Source: Candidatus Aminicenantota bacterium (GTDB taxonomy: Bacteria > Acidobacteriota > Aminicenantia > UBA2199). Taken from it: DNA of 20,530 nucleotides. This document shows positions 6,603 to 13,961 of this stretch, one piece after another. Under the pieces are notes generated by a model. That model saw only the letters and a program-made list of their open reading frames with translations, did no database searches and was not told where the DNA came from. Numbering within the stretch: the stretch's first letter is position 1; each line of letters starts with the position of its first letter. The stretch lies in the NCBI GenBank assembly GCA_024644125.1, contig JAHELQ010000028.1, forward strand, positions 1 through 20,530, read 5' to 3'. The translations under genes were made by a program, and so were the position numbers.

Positions 6603-7961
6603 GCGCAGGCCGTATTCGCGGGTTTTGCGCTTGAGAGTGGATAAAGAGATTCCCAACGCCCGGGCGGCCTGGCTCAAATTGTTGGACAGAAGCTTGAGAA
6701 CATTCGTGATATATTCTTTTTCCACTTGTTCGAGAGCCTTTATGGCGGCTGGGGAGGCGGGGCGGCTGGCGGAAGCGAGCGATGATGGAGTTGATAACAA
6801 CCGGGATGGGTAGAGGATGGTTTTGTGAAGAATGAGGGAGCGCTCGATGATGTTTTTCAATTCCCTGATATTTCCCGGCCATTCGTATTGCTGAAGTCTG
6901 TCTACCTCCTCTTCCGGGAGCGTTACCTCTTTTGAACCCGCCGCTTTCTCGATGAAGTGGCGGCATAATTGAGGGATGTCTTCCAATCGTTCCCTGAGCG
7001 GGGGCAGGTGGATGCGCAAGACGCTGAGGCGGTAGAACAGGTCCTGGCGGAACGCTTGTTCGGCGATCATCTCTTCGGGGACCGCGTTGGTGGCGGCGAT
7101 GATTCGTGTGGCGATGGAGATGAGGCTTTGCCCTCCCAGGCGTTTTAATTTTCCGTCGTCCAGCACTCCAAGGAGACGGGTTTGTAGATGGAGCGGCATG
7201 GTGCCTATTTCGTCCAGGAATAGAGTCCCGCCTCCGGCCAATTCGAATACGCCTTTTCTGGCTTCGACGGCTCCGGTGAACGCGCCTTTTTCATAGCCGA
7301 AGAGTTCGGCCTCGAGCAGGGTCTCCGGTATGGCGCCGCAATTGACGCTGAAGAATGGAGCTTCGGACTTTTTATCATTCGCTTTATAATGAATGGCTTT
7401 TGCCACCAGGTTCTTGCCGGTACCGGTTTCGCCGGTGATCAAGACCGGGGAATCCGTTGTCGCCGCCATGTCGATCAACTGATGGATTTGTCTGTTTTTT
7501 CCCAGGCTGCCGATTAGAATGTTTGCCTGCTGCTCTTTTTGTTGTTTGTAATCGTGAAACTCTTTTACCCTTTCGAGCCCCTGTACCTGAAACGCGTTCT
7601 TGACTACGAGATGTAGCTCTTCCAGTTCAAAGGGTTTGGACAGGTAGTCGTGTGCGCCGGCTTTGATCGCGTTGACAGCGTTGTCGAAGTTTGGGTAGGC
7701 GGTAATGAAAATGATTTTGGCGCGCTCGTTCCTTTCCAGGATCGGGCGGCACAATTCGTGGCCTTGAATATCCGGAAGCTTTTGATCCAGCAGCACCACA
7801 TCCACTTTTTTTTTCTCCAGCAGAGCGAGTCCTTGCTTCCCAGTATGGGCCGTGAATACATCGATGAAGGGCGATTGGAAATCGTCTTTGATGCTATCGC
7901 AGAAGATACGGTCGTCATCGATGATCAGGATCGACTTTCCTGTCTTTTTGGGGTGGTTCAT
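6600..7961 (-). CDS. NtrC-family sigma-54-dependent response regulator
   Basis: The 453-residue protein has the classic three parts. A receiver at 10-125 has D15-D17, phosphoacceptor D59 in VVLLDQKLPD and K109. An AAA+ domain at about 147-375 has Walker A GETGTGKN (177-184), GAFTGA at 226-231 for sigma-54 contact, Walker B GGTLFLDEIG and an arginine-finger region FRQDLFYRL. A Fis-type helix-turn-helix lies at the C-terminus (NNLSQAARALGISLSTLKRK). Its ATG lies inside the end of the kinase gene, a 47-base overlap. No later start would keep the first receiver strand, so the overlap is probably real. It forms a two-component pair with the kinase and is the obvious activator of the sigma-54 promoter just downstream; that link is inference from position. 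Confidence 0.95.
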   Translation of the reverse strand: MNHPKKTGKSILIIDDDRIFCDSIKDDFQSPFIDVFTAHTGKQGLALLEKKKVDVVLLDQKLPDIQGHELCRPILERNERAKIIFITAYPNFDNAVNAIKAGAHDYLSKPFELEELHLVVKNAFQVQGLERVKEFHDYKQQKEQQANILIGSLGKNRQIHQLIDMAATTDSPVLITGETGTGKNLVAKAIHYKANDKKSEAPFFSVNCGAIPETLLEAELFGYEKGAFTGAVEARKGVFELAGGGTLFLDEIGTMPLHLQTRLLGVLDDGKLKRLGGQSLISIATRIIAATNAVPEEMIAEQAFRQDLFYRLSVLRIHLPPLRERLEDIPQLCRHFIEKAAGSKEVTLPEEEVDRLQQYEWPGNIRELKNIIERSLILHKTILYPSRLLSTPSSLASASRPASPAAIKALEQVEKEYITNVLKLLSNNLSQAARALGISLSTLKRKTREYGLR

Positions 7962-9480
7962 GGTTTTCTCCAGGTATTGAAATTATGACTGTGGTCCCGG
8001 AATTTTCGATGCTTCTGATTTCAATACTACCATTCATGCGGGCCAATATTTTTTGTACGATGTTGAGTCCCAATCCGGTACCTTCTGGCTTCGTGGTGAA
8101 AAACGGTTGAAATATGCTCTTTTTATAGGTTGAAGGGATTCCGATACCGTTGTCCGTAATGACGATTTGCTTTTTGTTACCGATATTGCGGGTAATAACT
8201 TGAATCAATGGTGAATCGGTGGCAAACATAGCGTCAGCGGCGTTGCTAATGACGTTGAGAAATACCTGGTGAAGGGCCCTGGGATCGGCAAAGGCCAACT
8301 TCGCTTTGGGGTCGTAGATTGTTTTGATGGTGATCCCTTTTTTTTCGTAGTCTTTCTGTATCAAGGCAAGGAATTTCTCCATGAAGTCTTCCAGGTTTAT
8401 TTCGACTGGCGTTACCTCTTCGAACATGTTGAAGTTTTTGAGGTTTTTCAGCAAGTATTCGACCCTATAAATTTCTGTCAATACCCGTTCGATATATTCG
8501 AGAACTTTCTCCCGATCGAAGCGATCGATGTTTTTTTTCAAGACGCTCATGGTCATTTTGATAGCGTTGATGGGATTGCCGATCTCGTGACGTATCCCTG
8601 AAAAAATGAATCCCAGATTCCGCATCAGATCCATTGTCTGGGCCATCGAATAGAGGCGGACTTTTTCCGTGATGTTCCGGATGATCAGGATGATTTGATC
8701 GTCCAGAAGAGGTAGCAGCCGGGCTTCATAGGTTTGTTCCCCTTCGGGGGTGGGGATGGAATATTCGATCATTACCAGGGTTTTGGTCTCATTGACCTCA
8801 TCGATGGCTTGTCGGAATTTGTGGCTGATGTTAGTGATATATAGGTCTTGAATTTTTTTTCCTATAGAATCATGGCTTATGTAGGAATCTCTCGATTGTC
8901 CACTCCGGCGTTCGGCAAGTATCGTACCGTCGAGGCCAAGGCGTATAAATTGCTCCGGCAACACTTCGAATATCGCTTGTATTTCCGCCGTTGTCTGGCG
9001 TTTTTGCCGTTCGACCTGCACCGGTTCCGTGATGTCTTTGATGAGCACGACGGTTAGATCTTTTGTTTCGTCAGGATCCGCGTCCAGGATTTGGGGAAGT
9101 ATTGGTCGAATTTGGATATGCAGGTGTCTATTCAGGATGGGATCGAAGTGATGGAGTTCAAAAGGGTGGCCTTGCGCCATTTTTTCCCTGGCGTTGGGCC
9201 AATATTGGGCGATATAACACTCGGGGGATCTGCAACCGGGATGCAGTAACTCATGAATGTGGAGGCCGTTGAGGGAGGTTACCGAATGAAGATTCCAGTT
9301 CTCCACCGAGCGATTGCCCCTTACGATGATACCATTGTTCTTTATGAGCAACACGATCTGATCCAGCGCGTCGATGGCTGTTTCCCATTCTTTTTTCGCG
9401 ATTTCCAGCAATCTGAAATTTTCCGATTGTATTAAGTTTACATTCTCTTTCACGTTTATTTCCTCTTGTACATACCCCAT
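7915..9480 (-). CDS. Cytoplasmic PAS-PAS sensor histidine kinase (NtrB-like)
   Basis: After an N-terminal helix come two PAS-like domains (about residues 30-160 and 170-275). Next is a HisKA dimerisation helix with phosphoacceptor H298 in IRHEIGNPINAIK, then an HATPase domain with NVISNAADAM (N box), TDNGIGIP (G1), the F-box FQPFFTT and GTGLGL (G2). There are no membrane segments, so it should sense a cytoplasmic signal. The first PAS has an H-x2-C-x4-C cluster (HPGCRSPEC). The start is uncertain. ATG 9480 is chosen; GTG 9516 is in frame but has no Shine-Dalgarno sequence, and GTG 9453 has AAGAGGA before it. The gene lies downstream of comM and overlaps the regulator gene, so kinase and regulator are surely co-expressed. 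Confidence 0.92.
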   Translation of the reverse strand: MGYVQEEINVKENVNLIQSENFRLLEIAKKEWETAIDALDQIVLLIKNNGIIVRGNRSVENWNLHSVTSLNGLHIHELLHPGCRSPECYIAQYWPNAREKMAQGHPFELHHFDPILNRHLHIQIRPILPQILDADPDETKDLTVVLIKDITEPVQVERQKRQTTAEIQAIFEVLPEQFIRLGLDGTILAERRSGQSRDSYISHDSIGKKIQDLYITNISHKFRQAIDEVNETKTLVMIEYSIPTPEGEQTYEARLLPLLDDQIILIIRNITEKVRLYSMAQTMDLMRNLGFIFSGIRHEIGNPINAIKMTMSVLKKNIDRFDREKVLEYIERVLTEIYRVEYLLKNLKNFNMFEEVTPVEINLEDFMEKFLALIQKDYEKKGITIKTIYDPKAKLAFADPRALHQVFLNVISNAADAMFATDSPLIQVITRNIGNKKQIVITDNGIGIPSTYKKSIFQPFFTTKPEGTGLGLNIVQKILARMNGSIEIRSIENSGTTVIISIPGENHEPPQKDRKVDPDHR

Positions 9481-9553
9481 TCTCGTATTTATATCATCAT
9501 GGGTATATTTTAGCACAAGTTGTGTAATTTTAAAAACTCTTTACTGTTTTTTG

Positions 9554-11092
9554 TTACGGAGAGTAGTGAAACAGGTCCATTGTGCGGTACTGCAACGCTT
9601 CCTGAATGTGGCGGATGTTGATATCGGGGCTCTTTTCCAGATCCGCGATGGTTCTGGAAATTTTCAGCAACCTGAAATAACTGCGCGCGCTGAGGTCGAA
9701 TTTTTCGATAGCGGTCTTGAGCAACGTATCCGCGGTTGCGTCCAGTGGGCAAAACATCTTTATTTCTTTGTTACTCATCTGGCCGTTGGCAAAGATTATT
9801 CTCTTTTTGAGGTTGCCGAATCGCTTTAGTTGGATTTCGCGGGCGGTCACCACGCGCCGTTTTATGTTGGCGGAGCTTTCAGCGCTTTTCCTGGAGGTGA
9901 TTTCATTGATTTCCACTTTCTTGACTTCGATTTGCAAGTCGATTCTGTCCAGTAGGGGGCGGGAAATTTTTGAGTAATACCGGCGTTTTTGATAGTCCGT
10001 GCACCCATAGGAATCGCCGTTTTTGACGCCTAATGAATCTTCGCAGGGATTCATCGCCGCCACCAGCATGAAACGGGCCGGGAATGTAAAAGAGGTGAGA
10101 GATCTGGAAATGGTGATTTCCCCGTCTTCCAGTGGTTGGCGCAATACTTCGAGCGCGGTTTTTTTGAAATGGGGGAGTTCGTCCAGAAATAGGACGCCGT
10201 TGTGGGCGAGAGAAATTTCCCCCGGAACCGGGTATTTCCCACCGCCACTGATTCCAACATCGGAGATGGTGTGATGGGGCGACCGGAATGGACGCTCGAC
10301 TTTCAGATAATCGGTCCGGTTCAGCAGGCCTGCCGCGCTATAGATGAGCGAGGTTTGCAGTGTCTCCTCCTCGGACATATCCGGCAAAATGGAAGGGAGA
10401 GCTCTCGATATCATCGATTTCCCTGAGCCCGGAGGACCGATCATCAGAACATTGTGAAAACCTGCCGCAGCGATCTCCACTACCCGCTTCGCCAGATATT
10501 GGCCTTTTATTTCGGAAAAATCGGTACCCGAATACACCGGCGGGGGTTGGGGGATCTGGGTATAAGGCTCTTTGACCGATGGATTCTGTATCCATTCGAT
10601 TACCTCCTTCAATGTCCGGAAGGGGAGAATTTCGACTCCTTTGACGAATGCAGCTTCGTTGGCGTTTTCCGCCGGAATGAGAATTCCTCTGTATTTATTG
10701 TCCCGGGCGAACAATGCCAGGTTCAAAATCCCTTTCACCGGTTTCAATTGGCCGTTCAGGTTCAATTCGCCATAGAGCAGATACTCATCGAACAACCGGG
10801 TGGAAATATCGTATTGATTGGCAATGATTCCGGCGGCGATGGGAAGGTCGAATGCCGCTCCCTCTTTTTTGACATCCGCGGGTGCGAGGTTTACCACCAC
10901 CTTCATTCCCAGAGGGTATTCGAATCCGGAGTTCTTGATGGCGAAGCGGATTCGTTCTTTGCTCTCTTTGACTGCATTGTCGGGGAGTCCGACGATGGCG
11001 GTTCCGGGAATTCCTCTGGAAAAACCGACTTCAATATCCGTAGGTAGGGCTTCCAGCCCCTGTAATATCATTGATTTCACTCTGCTGATCAT
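9554..11092 (-). CDS. comM: ComM/YifB-family AAA+ ATPase (Mg-chelatase-like)
   Basis: The 512 residues follow the family from end to end. An N-terminal Lon-protease-like fold includes GLPDNAVKESKERIRFAIKN and VNLAPADVKKEGAAFDLPIA. An AAA+ core has Walker A GPPGSGKS with K225, the family signature RPFRSPHHTISDVGISGGG and Walker B GVLFLDELPHF. A C-terminal lid follows (DLSARSYFRLLKISRTIADLE). In naturally transformable bacteria ComM is a hexameric helicase for branch migration during recombination; that role is family knowledge. TAGGAGC lies before the ATG. The cysteine cluster after AMNPC is reduced: members usually have NPCPCG followed by CxC, but here NPCEDS and later GCTDY leave two cysteines. 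It lies between the GTPase and the kinase on the same strand. Confidence 0.94.
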   Translation of the reverse strand: MISRVKSMILQGLEALPTDIEVGFSRGIPGTAIVGLPDNAVKESKERIRFAIKNSGFEYPLGMKVVVNLAPADVKKEGAAFDLPIAAGIIANQYDISTRLFDEYLLYGELNLNGQLKPVKGILNLALFARDNKYRGILIPAENANEAAFVKGVEILPFRTLKEVIEWIQNPSVKEPYTQIPQPPPVYSGTDFSEIKGQYLAKRVVEIAAAGFHNVLMIGPPGSGKSMISRALPSILPDMSEEETLQTSLIYSAAGLLNRTDYLKVERPFRSPHHTISDVGISGGGKYPVPGEISLAHNGVLFLDELPHFKKTALEVLRQPLEDGEITISRSLTSFTFPARFMLVAAMNPCEDSLGVKNGDSYGCTDYQKRRYYSKISRPLLDRIDLQIEVKKVEINEITSRKSAESSANIKRRVVTAREIQLKRFGNLKKRIIFANGQMSNKEIKMFCPLDATADTLLKTAIEKFDLSARSYFRLLKISRTIADLEKSPDINIRHIQEALQYRTMDLFHYSP

Positions 11093-11165
11093 AATGCGCT
11101 CCTATAAGTATAAATTTATCTCAAGGAGTGTTCCCATTGTCTGTTCCCCGGGCCGGTAGGGAAGC

Positions 11166-12182
11166 TTAACGTTTTACATCTAAAATAAGAGTGATTTTTT
11201 TGATCTCAGGATCGATCGTAATATTTAGCGAATCCAGAATCCGGGCGTCGCTGTCTTTCAAATCGATCTGGAGTATCGAGTCTTTCAACCGGATTTTTTT
11301 TATCATTGTCATCCGGGTTTTGTCCCCCAGGTTGTCCAGCAACTCGAATTTGTTGTGCTGCTGGAGGGACGAAGGGGCTGGGGGGTTGGAATCTGTTTGG
11401 TGATAATCTTCCAATTCCAATGGAATTTCTTCGATGTCCACTACCAGTTCTTCTTTTTTGGACTGCCCGAATTTTTCCTGGGGAATAGTGTCCACGGAGA
11501 TTTTTTTCAGAGGTAAATCTTCTTTCTGAATGATCGCTTTGTCCCGGTTGGTGTCGAACTGGATGGGAGTTCGCTTTTCAAGGTTAACGCTGGTGTGCTC
11601 GATCAACTCCTTGATTTTTTCCAGGGTTAATGTGGATATTTCCCGCAGGGTTTCCAGTACGCCTCCGCCGCTGGTGGCAACCGCCTCGAAACGGGGGCGC
11701 TTCAGTCCGTTTAGCAGGCCGTCCAGTTTTTTTACATGGCTGACGCGGTTCAAATCCCTCTTGTTGTACTGAAATACCAGGGGGATGTCGTCGATGGACT
11801 GGTTTTGGTCTTGCAGGTTGCCGAGCAGATTTTCATAGCTTTCGACATTGGCTTCTTCCATCAATTCCTGCGAGTCCGCCACAAACACGATGCCGTCGGC
11901 CCCCTTGAGCACCAGCTTCCTGGTGGCGTCGTAGAAAACCTGTCCGGGTACCGTATATAACTGGAATTTTGTCTGGTAACCTTTTATCAAGCCGACATTG
12001 ATGGGTAAAAGATCGAAAAAGAGGGTTCTCTCGATGTCGGTCTCGATGCTGACAAGTTCGCCACGTGATTTTGGGTTGGTAACCGAAAATATGTATTGCA
12101 AGTTTGTGGTTTTTCCGCTCAGTCCGGGGCCGTAATAAACGATTTTCGCTGTTACCTGTTTGGAAGCATGATTTATAAACAT
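11166..12182 (-). CDS. MglA-like small GTPase with a C-terminal extension
   Basis: Residues 1-195 are an MglA-type G domain. It has P-loop GPGLSGKTTN with K24, TDIERT with R52, the MglA-style G3 motif TVPGQVFY with Q81 in place of DxxG, and NKRDL for guanine recognition. R52 and Q81 match the intrinsic catalytic R53 and Q82 known from Thermus MglA. MglA sets cell polarity and positions type IV pili or gliding machinery, and roadblock proteins are its GAPs. Residues about 196-338 are extra: a charged, probably disordered linker and a small beta-rich end (KFELLDNL to ITLILDVKR) I cannot name. I chose the ATG at 12182 because GGGAG lies five bases upstream and MglA proteins begin at MxFIN; the ATG at 12203 would add seven unlikely residues. 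Confidence 0.93.
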   Translation of the reverse strand: MFINHASKQVTAKIVYYGPGLSGKTTNLQYIFSVTNPKSRGELVSIETDIERTLFFDLLPINVGLIKGYQTKFQLYTVPGQVFYDATRKLVLKGADGIVFVADSQELMEEANVESYENLLGNLQDQNQSIDDIPLVFQYNKRDLNRVSHVKKLDGLLNGLKRPRFEAVATSGGGVLETLREISTLTLEKIKELIEHTSVNLEKRTPIQFDTNRDKAIIQKEDLPLKKISVDTIPQEKFGQSKKEELVVDIEEIPLELEDYHQTDSNPPAPSSLQQHNKFELLDNLGDKTRMTMIKKIRLKDSILQIDLKDSDARILDSLNITIDPEIKKITLILDVKR

Positions 12183-12295
12183 TTTTCTCCCAAATTCTCT
12201 CATTTTTACCCATGCTTGTCAAGAATTTTCCCACACCTTTACATTTATTTAACGCAGACCGACATCCGGGCAGTCGGGAAATTGGGGCTTTATGC

Positions 12296-13072
12296 CTACC
12301 AGCAGGGGGGGCTGTCCCAGGCAATGACGAAATTGATGGTGAAGTCCTGGTTCGCGGCGGTCGGGGAGGAATTGGTGAGGGTGACGTTGCGGGTGGGAGG
12401 AGTTGTGCCTCTAAAACAGACATTGAGTTCGGATGCGGTTCCCGGAGCAGTAGCGACTTTTTCTACGCTGAGTGTGTATTCGCCTGGAAAAAGAATCGGA
12501 CCGCCGAATTCATAGTTGCCGGTTCCATTGGCGTCGAGGGTCAATTGCCGGGTCACAACTGTGCGACCGCGCTGTTTAAGAATTACGTCGACTTTCCGTC
12601 GATGGAGCAGTCTTCCGTCTGGGCCGCCGTTCACCTGTCCGGAGATGCGAAAGGAGGGGCGGATAAGAACAGGGATGCAGGTCAACCGGCAGGTGGCGCG
12701 GTTTGAGGCCATGGGAGTGGGAGCGATGATTTCGAGGGAAGCCCAATAACTGCCGCTGGCGTTGTAATCTTTGGGGAGCTTGATTATTTTACTTCCGGGT
12801 CTCTGAAAGTAGGTATTCTGAACAATTCCCATCGGATTGTCGCTGCTAACCCAGCGGTAGGTTACCTGACCTGTGCCGCTAGCGGAAATCCTGCCGGTGT
12901 AAACGAATTTTTTGGGGCAAGCGCCCGATTCGGATTCGGGGGTCACTGTCACGAGTACCTGTGTGACCAAAAGCTTTCCACCTTTTTGAATAGGTTGCGG
13001 GGGTGCTGTTGACAATGCCGGAGATAAAAGGATTATTAATATAATTAGAGTTGCGATGTTTTTTATTACCAT
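12296..13072 (-). CDS. Secreted two-domain beta-sandwich protein
   Basis: A signal peptide (MVIKNIATLIILIILLSPAL, cleavage near residue 21-24) leads into two beta domains. The first, about 38-125, has GACPKKFVYTGRISASGTGQ and VTYRWVSSDN. It looks like an Ig-like module common in secreted proteins of environmental bacteria (GxCPxxFxFxGxI pattern, recalled rather than searched). The second, about 135-255, starts FRISGQVNGGPDG and resembles carboxypeptidase-regulatory-like folds (NYEFGGPILFPGEYTLSVEK). It ends in DSPPCW. Six cysteines suggest disulfides outside the cytoplasm. AGGAGG lies six bases before the ATG. No catalytic residues are seen, so an envelope or adhesive role is the most I would infer. 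Confidence 0.82.
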   Translation of the reverse strand: MVIKNIATLIILIILLSPALSTAPPQPIQKGGKLLVTQVLVTVTPESESGACPKKFVYTGRISASGTGQVTYRWVSSDNPMGIVQNTYFQRPGSKIIKLPKDYNASGSYWASLEIIAPTPMASNRATCRLTCIPVLIRPSFRISGQVNGGPDGRLLHRRKVDVILKQRGRTVVTRQLTLDANGTGNYEFGGPILFPGEYTLSVEKVATAPGTASELNVCFRGTTPPTRNVTLTNSSPTAANQDFTINFVIAWDSPPCW

Positions 13073-13112
13073 TTAAGCCTCCTGAAATTGAATGATTTCA
13101 CTATTACTGGAT

Positions 13113-13118
13113 ATTATA
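13113..13118 (-). promoter_or_regulatory. Possible -10 element for the secreted beta-sandwich gene
   Basis: The minus strand has a perfect TATAAT 41 bases before the ATG at 13072. No good -35 hexamer is found at 16-18 bases, so this is a weak or activator-dependent candidate. Confidence 0.35.
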
Positions 13119-13159
13119 TGAGGAAGTACTATCTCATCTTTTTTTCAGGCGGTTGGTTT

Positions 13160-13198
13160 TTTACCGGGGATGTTATTTGCTCCAACATCCCCGGTAAA
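13160..13198 (-). terminator. Perfect 15-bp stem-loop after the OsmC gene
   Basis: TTTACCGGGGATGTT and its exact complement flank a nine-base loop, 14 bases past the OsmC stop codon. A perfect 15-bp stem is a strong 3'-end structure. It lacks a following U-run on either strand, so ordinary intrinsic termination is likely but not certain. Confidence 0.6.
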
Positions 13199-13212
13199 TA
13201 AATTTGTTTGCT

Positions 13213-13617
13213 CTAGAGTCTGACCACGTTACTGGAAAATTCCACGCCGGCGTCTTTGAACAGAACACCTACCGGGCAATTGTTCACTGTAGTATCCAGG
13301 CACTTCTGGATTTTATCGTCTGTGGCATCCGATTTGATCTTCATGTCGAAGTGGACTTTTTCTATGGTTCTGGCCCCTTCGGGTTTGTGTGCTTCCATTT
13401 CAATTTCCAGCGCTTCAAAGGTCAATCTCATTTTCTCCGCCACTTTGGCAAAAATGGTCGATATGCAGCCAGAGAGTCCCATGATCGCCAACTCAAGGGC
13501 TGTTGGGCCGGAATCTGTACCGCTTTGCGAGGCGGGTAAATCGATAACCATGGCGTGAGTACGCCCATTGTCAACGACCGATTGAAATTGGTTGATCCAT
13601 TTTGCTGTTGTTTTCAT
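13213..13617 (-). CDS. OsmC/Ohr-family protein
   Basis: The 134 residues have the family layout: N-terminal beta strands, GPTALELAIMGLSGCISTIF with the reactive C51 at the start of the central helix, and NNCPVGVLF with C115 near the end. OsmC and Ohr proteins reduce organic hydroperoxides using such a cysteine pair; here C107 is an extra cysteine near C115. The subgroup is closer to general OsmC-like (YhfA-type) proteins than to Ohr, judging from the short N-terminus, and its substrate is unknown. AGGAG lies nine bases before the ATG. It is a single-gene unit with its own promoter upstream and a strong hairpin downstream. Confidence 0.93.
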   Translation of the reverse strand: MKTTAKWINQFQSVVDNGRTHAMVIDLPASQSGTDSGPTALELAIMGLSGCISTIFAKVAEKMRLTFEALEIEMEAHKPEGARTIEKVHFDMKIKSDATDDKIQKCLDTTVNNCPVGVLFKDAGVEFSSNVVRL

Positions 13618-13704
13618 TTTCTACACTCCTGTCTGAATTATTTGATAATCGTCTACCTGGGTGAATTTAAAACCTGGGTACTGATGCAGAATGATGTAAA
13701 TATT

Positions 13705-13733
13705 ATTTTATAGGATTAACTGACATTTGGCAA
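13705..13733 (-). promoter_or_regulatory. Sigma-70-type promoter for the OsmC gene
   Basis: The minus strand reads TTGCCA, 17 bases, TAAAAT, five of six matches in each hexamer with ideal spacing. The start would be about 80 bases before the ATG at 13617. Confidence 0.5.
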
Positions 13734-13817
13734 TACGTGAAGTGGAGACTTTCAAATTTATTGAGTGTTGTGAAGAAATGTTGCAAAATTTTATTGATAA
13801 ATCCACCATTAGTTGTA

Positions 13818-13846
13818 TTGACATATGTTTGTCAGTTTATTACTAT
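13818..13846 (+). promoter_or_regulatory. Sigma-70-type promoter for the DUF2332-like gene
   Basis: TTGACA, 17 bases, TACTAT: a perfect -35, a four-of-six -10 that keeps the key TA and final T, and ideal spacing. It predicts a leader of about 108 bases before the ATG at 13962. Confidence 0.6.
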
Positions 13847-13961
13847 TTACTACTGGCTTAAAAAACTGAATTTTTGTGTGCTTTATTTTTTGCCCATAAG
13901 TGTGTAGTGTTCTCTTGTGTGATTTTTTGCGCCTTTAGTGTATTTTTTTAGGATGTGTTCT

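Larger units (their letters stand above)
13618..13961. other. AT-rich divergent intergenic region
   Basis: This 344-base gap between the divergent OsmC and DUF2332-like genes is markedly AT-rich and holds no gene I can support. It contains one good promoter on each strand (entries at 13705 and 13818) and the AGGA Shine-Dalgarno sequence before the ATG at 13962. No further operator is clear. Confidence 0.7.

Noticed and set aside
10454..11047. 197-codon frame antisense to comM
   Set aside because: ComM is conserved end to end on the other strand; this frame is a by-product of its codon use.
12183..12225. TTGACA-N17-GAGAAT before the MglA-like gene as a promoter
   Set aside because: The -35 is perfect but the -10 lacks the key first T, and transcription would start within the Shine-Dalgarno sequence; too weak to list.
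12230..12295. CCGAC-N9-GTCGG as terminator of the secreted protein gene
   Set aside because: The stem is only five base pairs with no U-run, so it could occur by chance.
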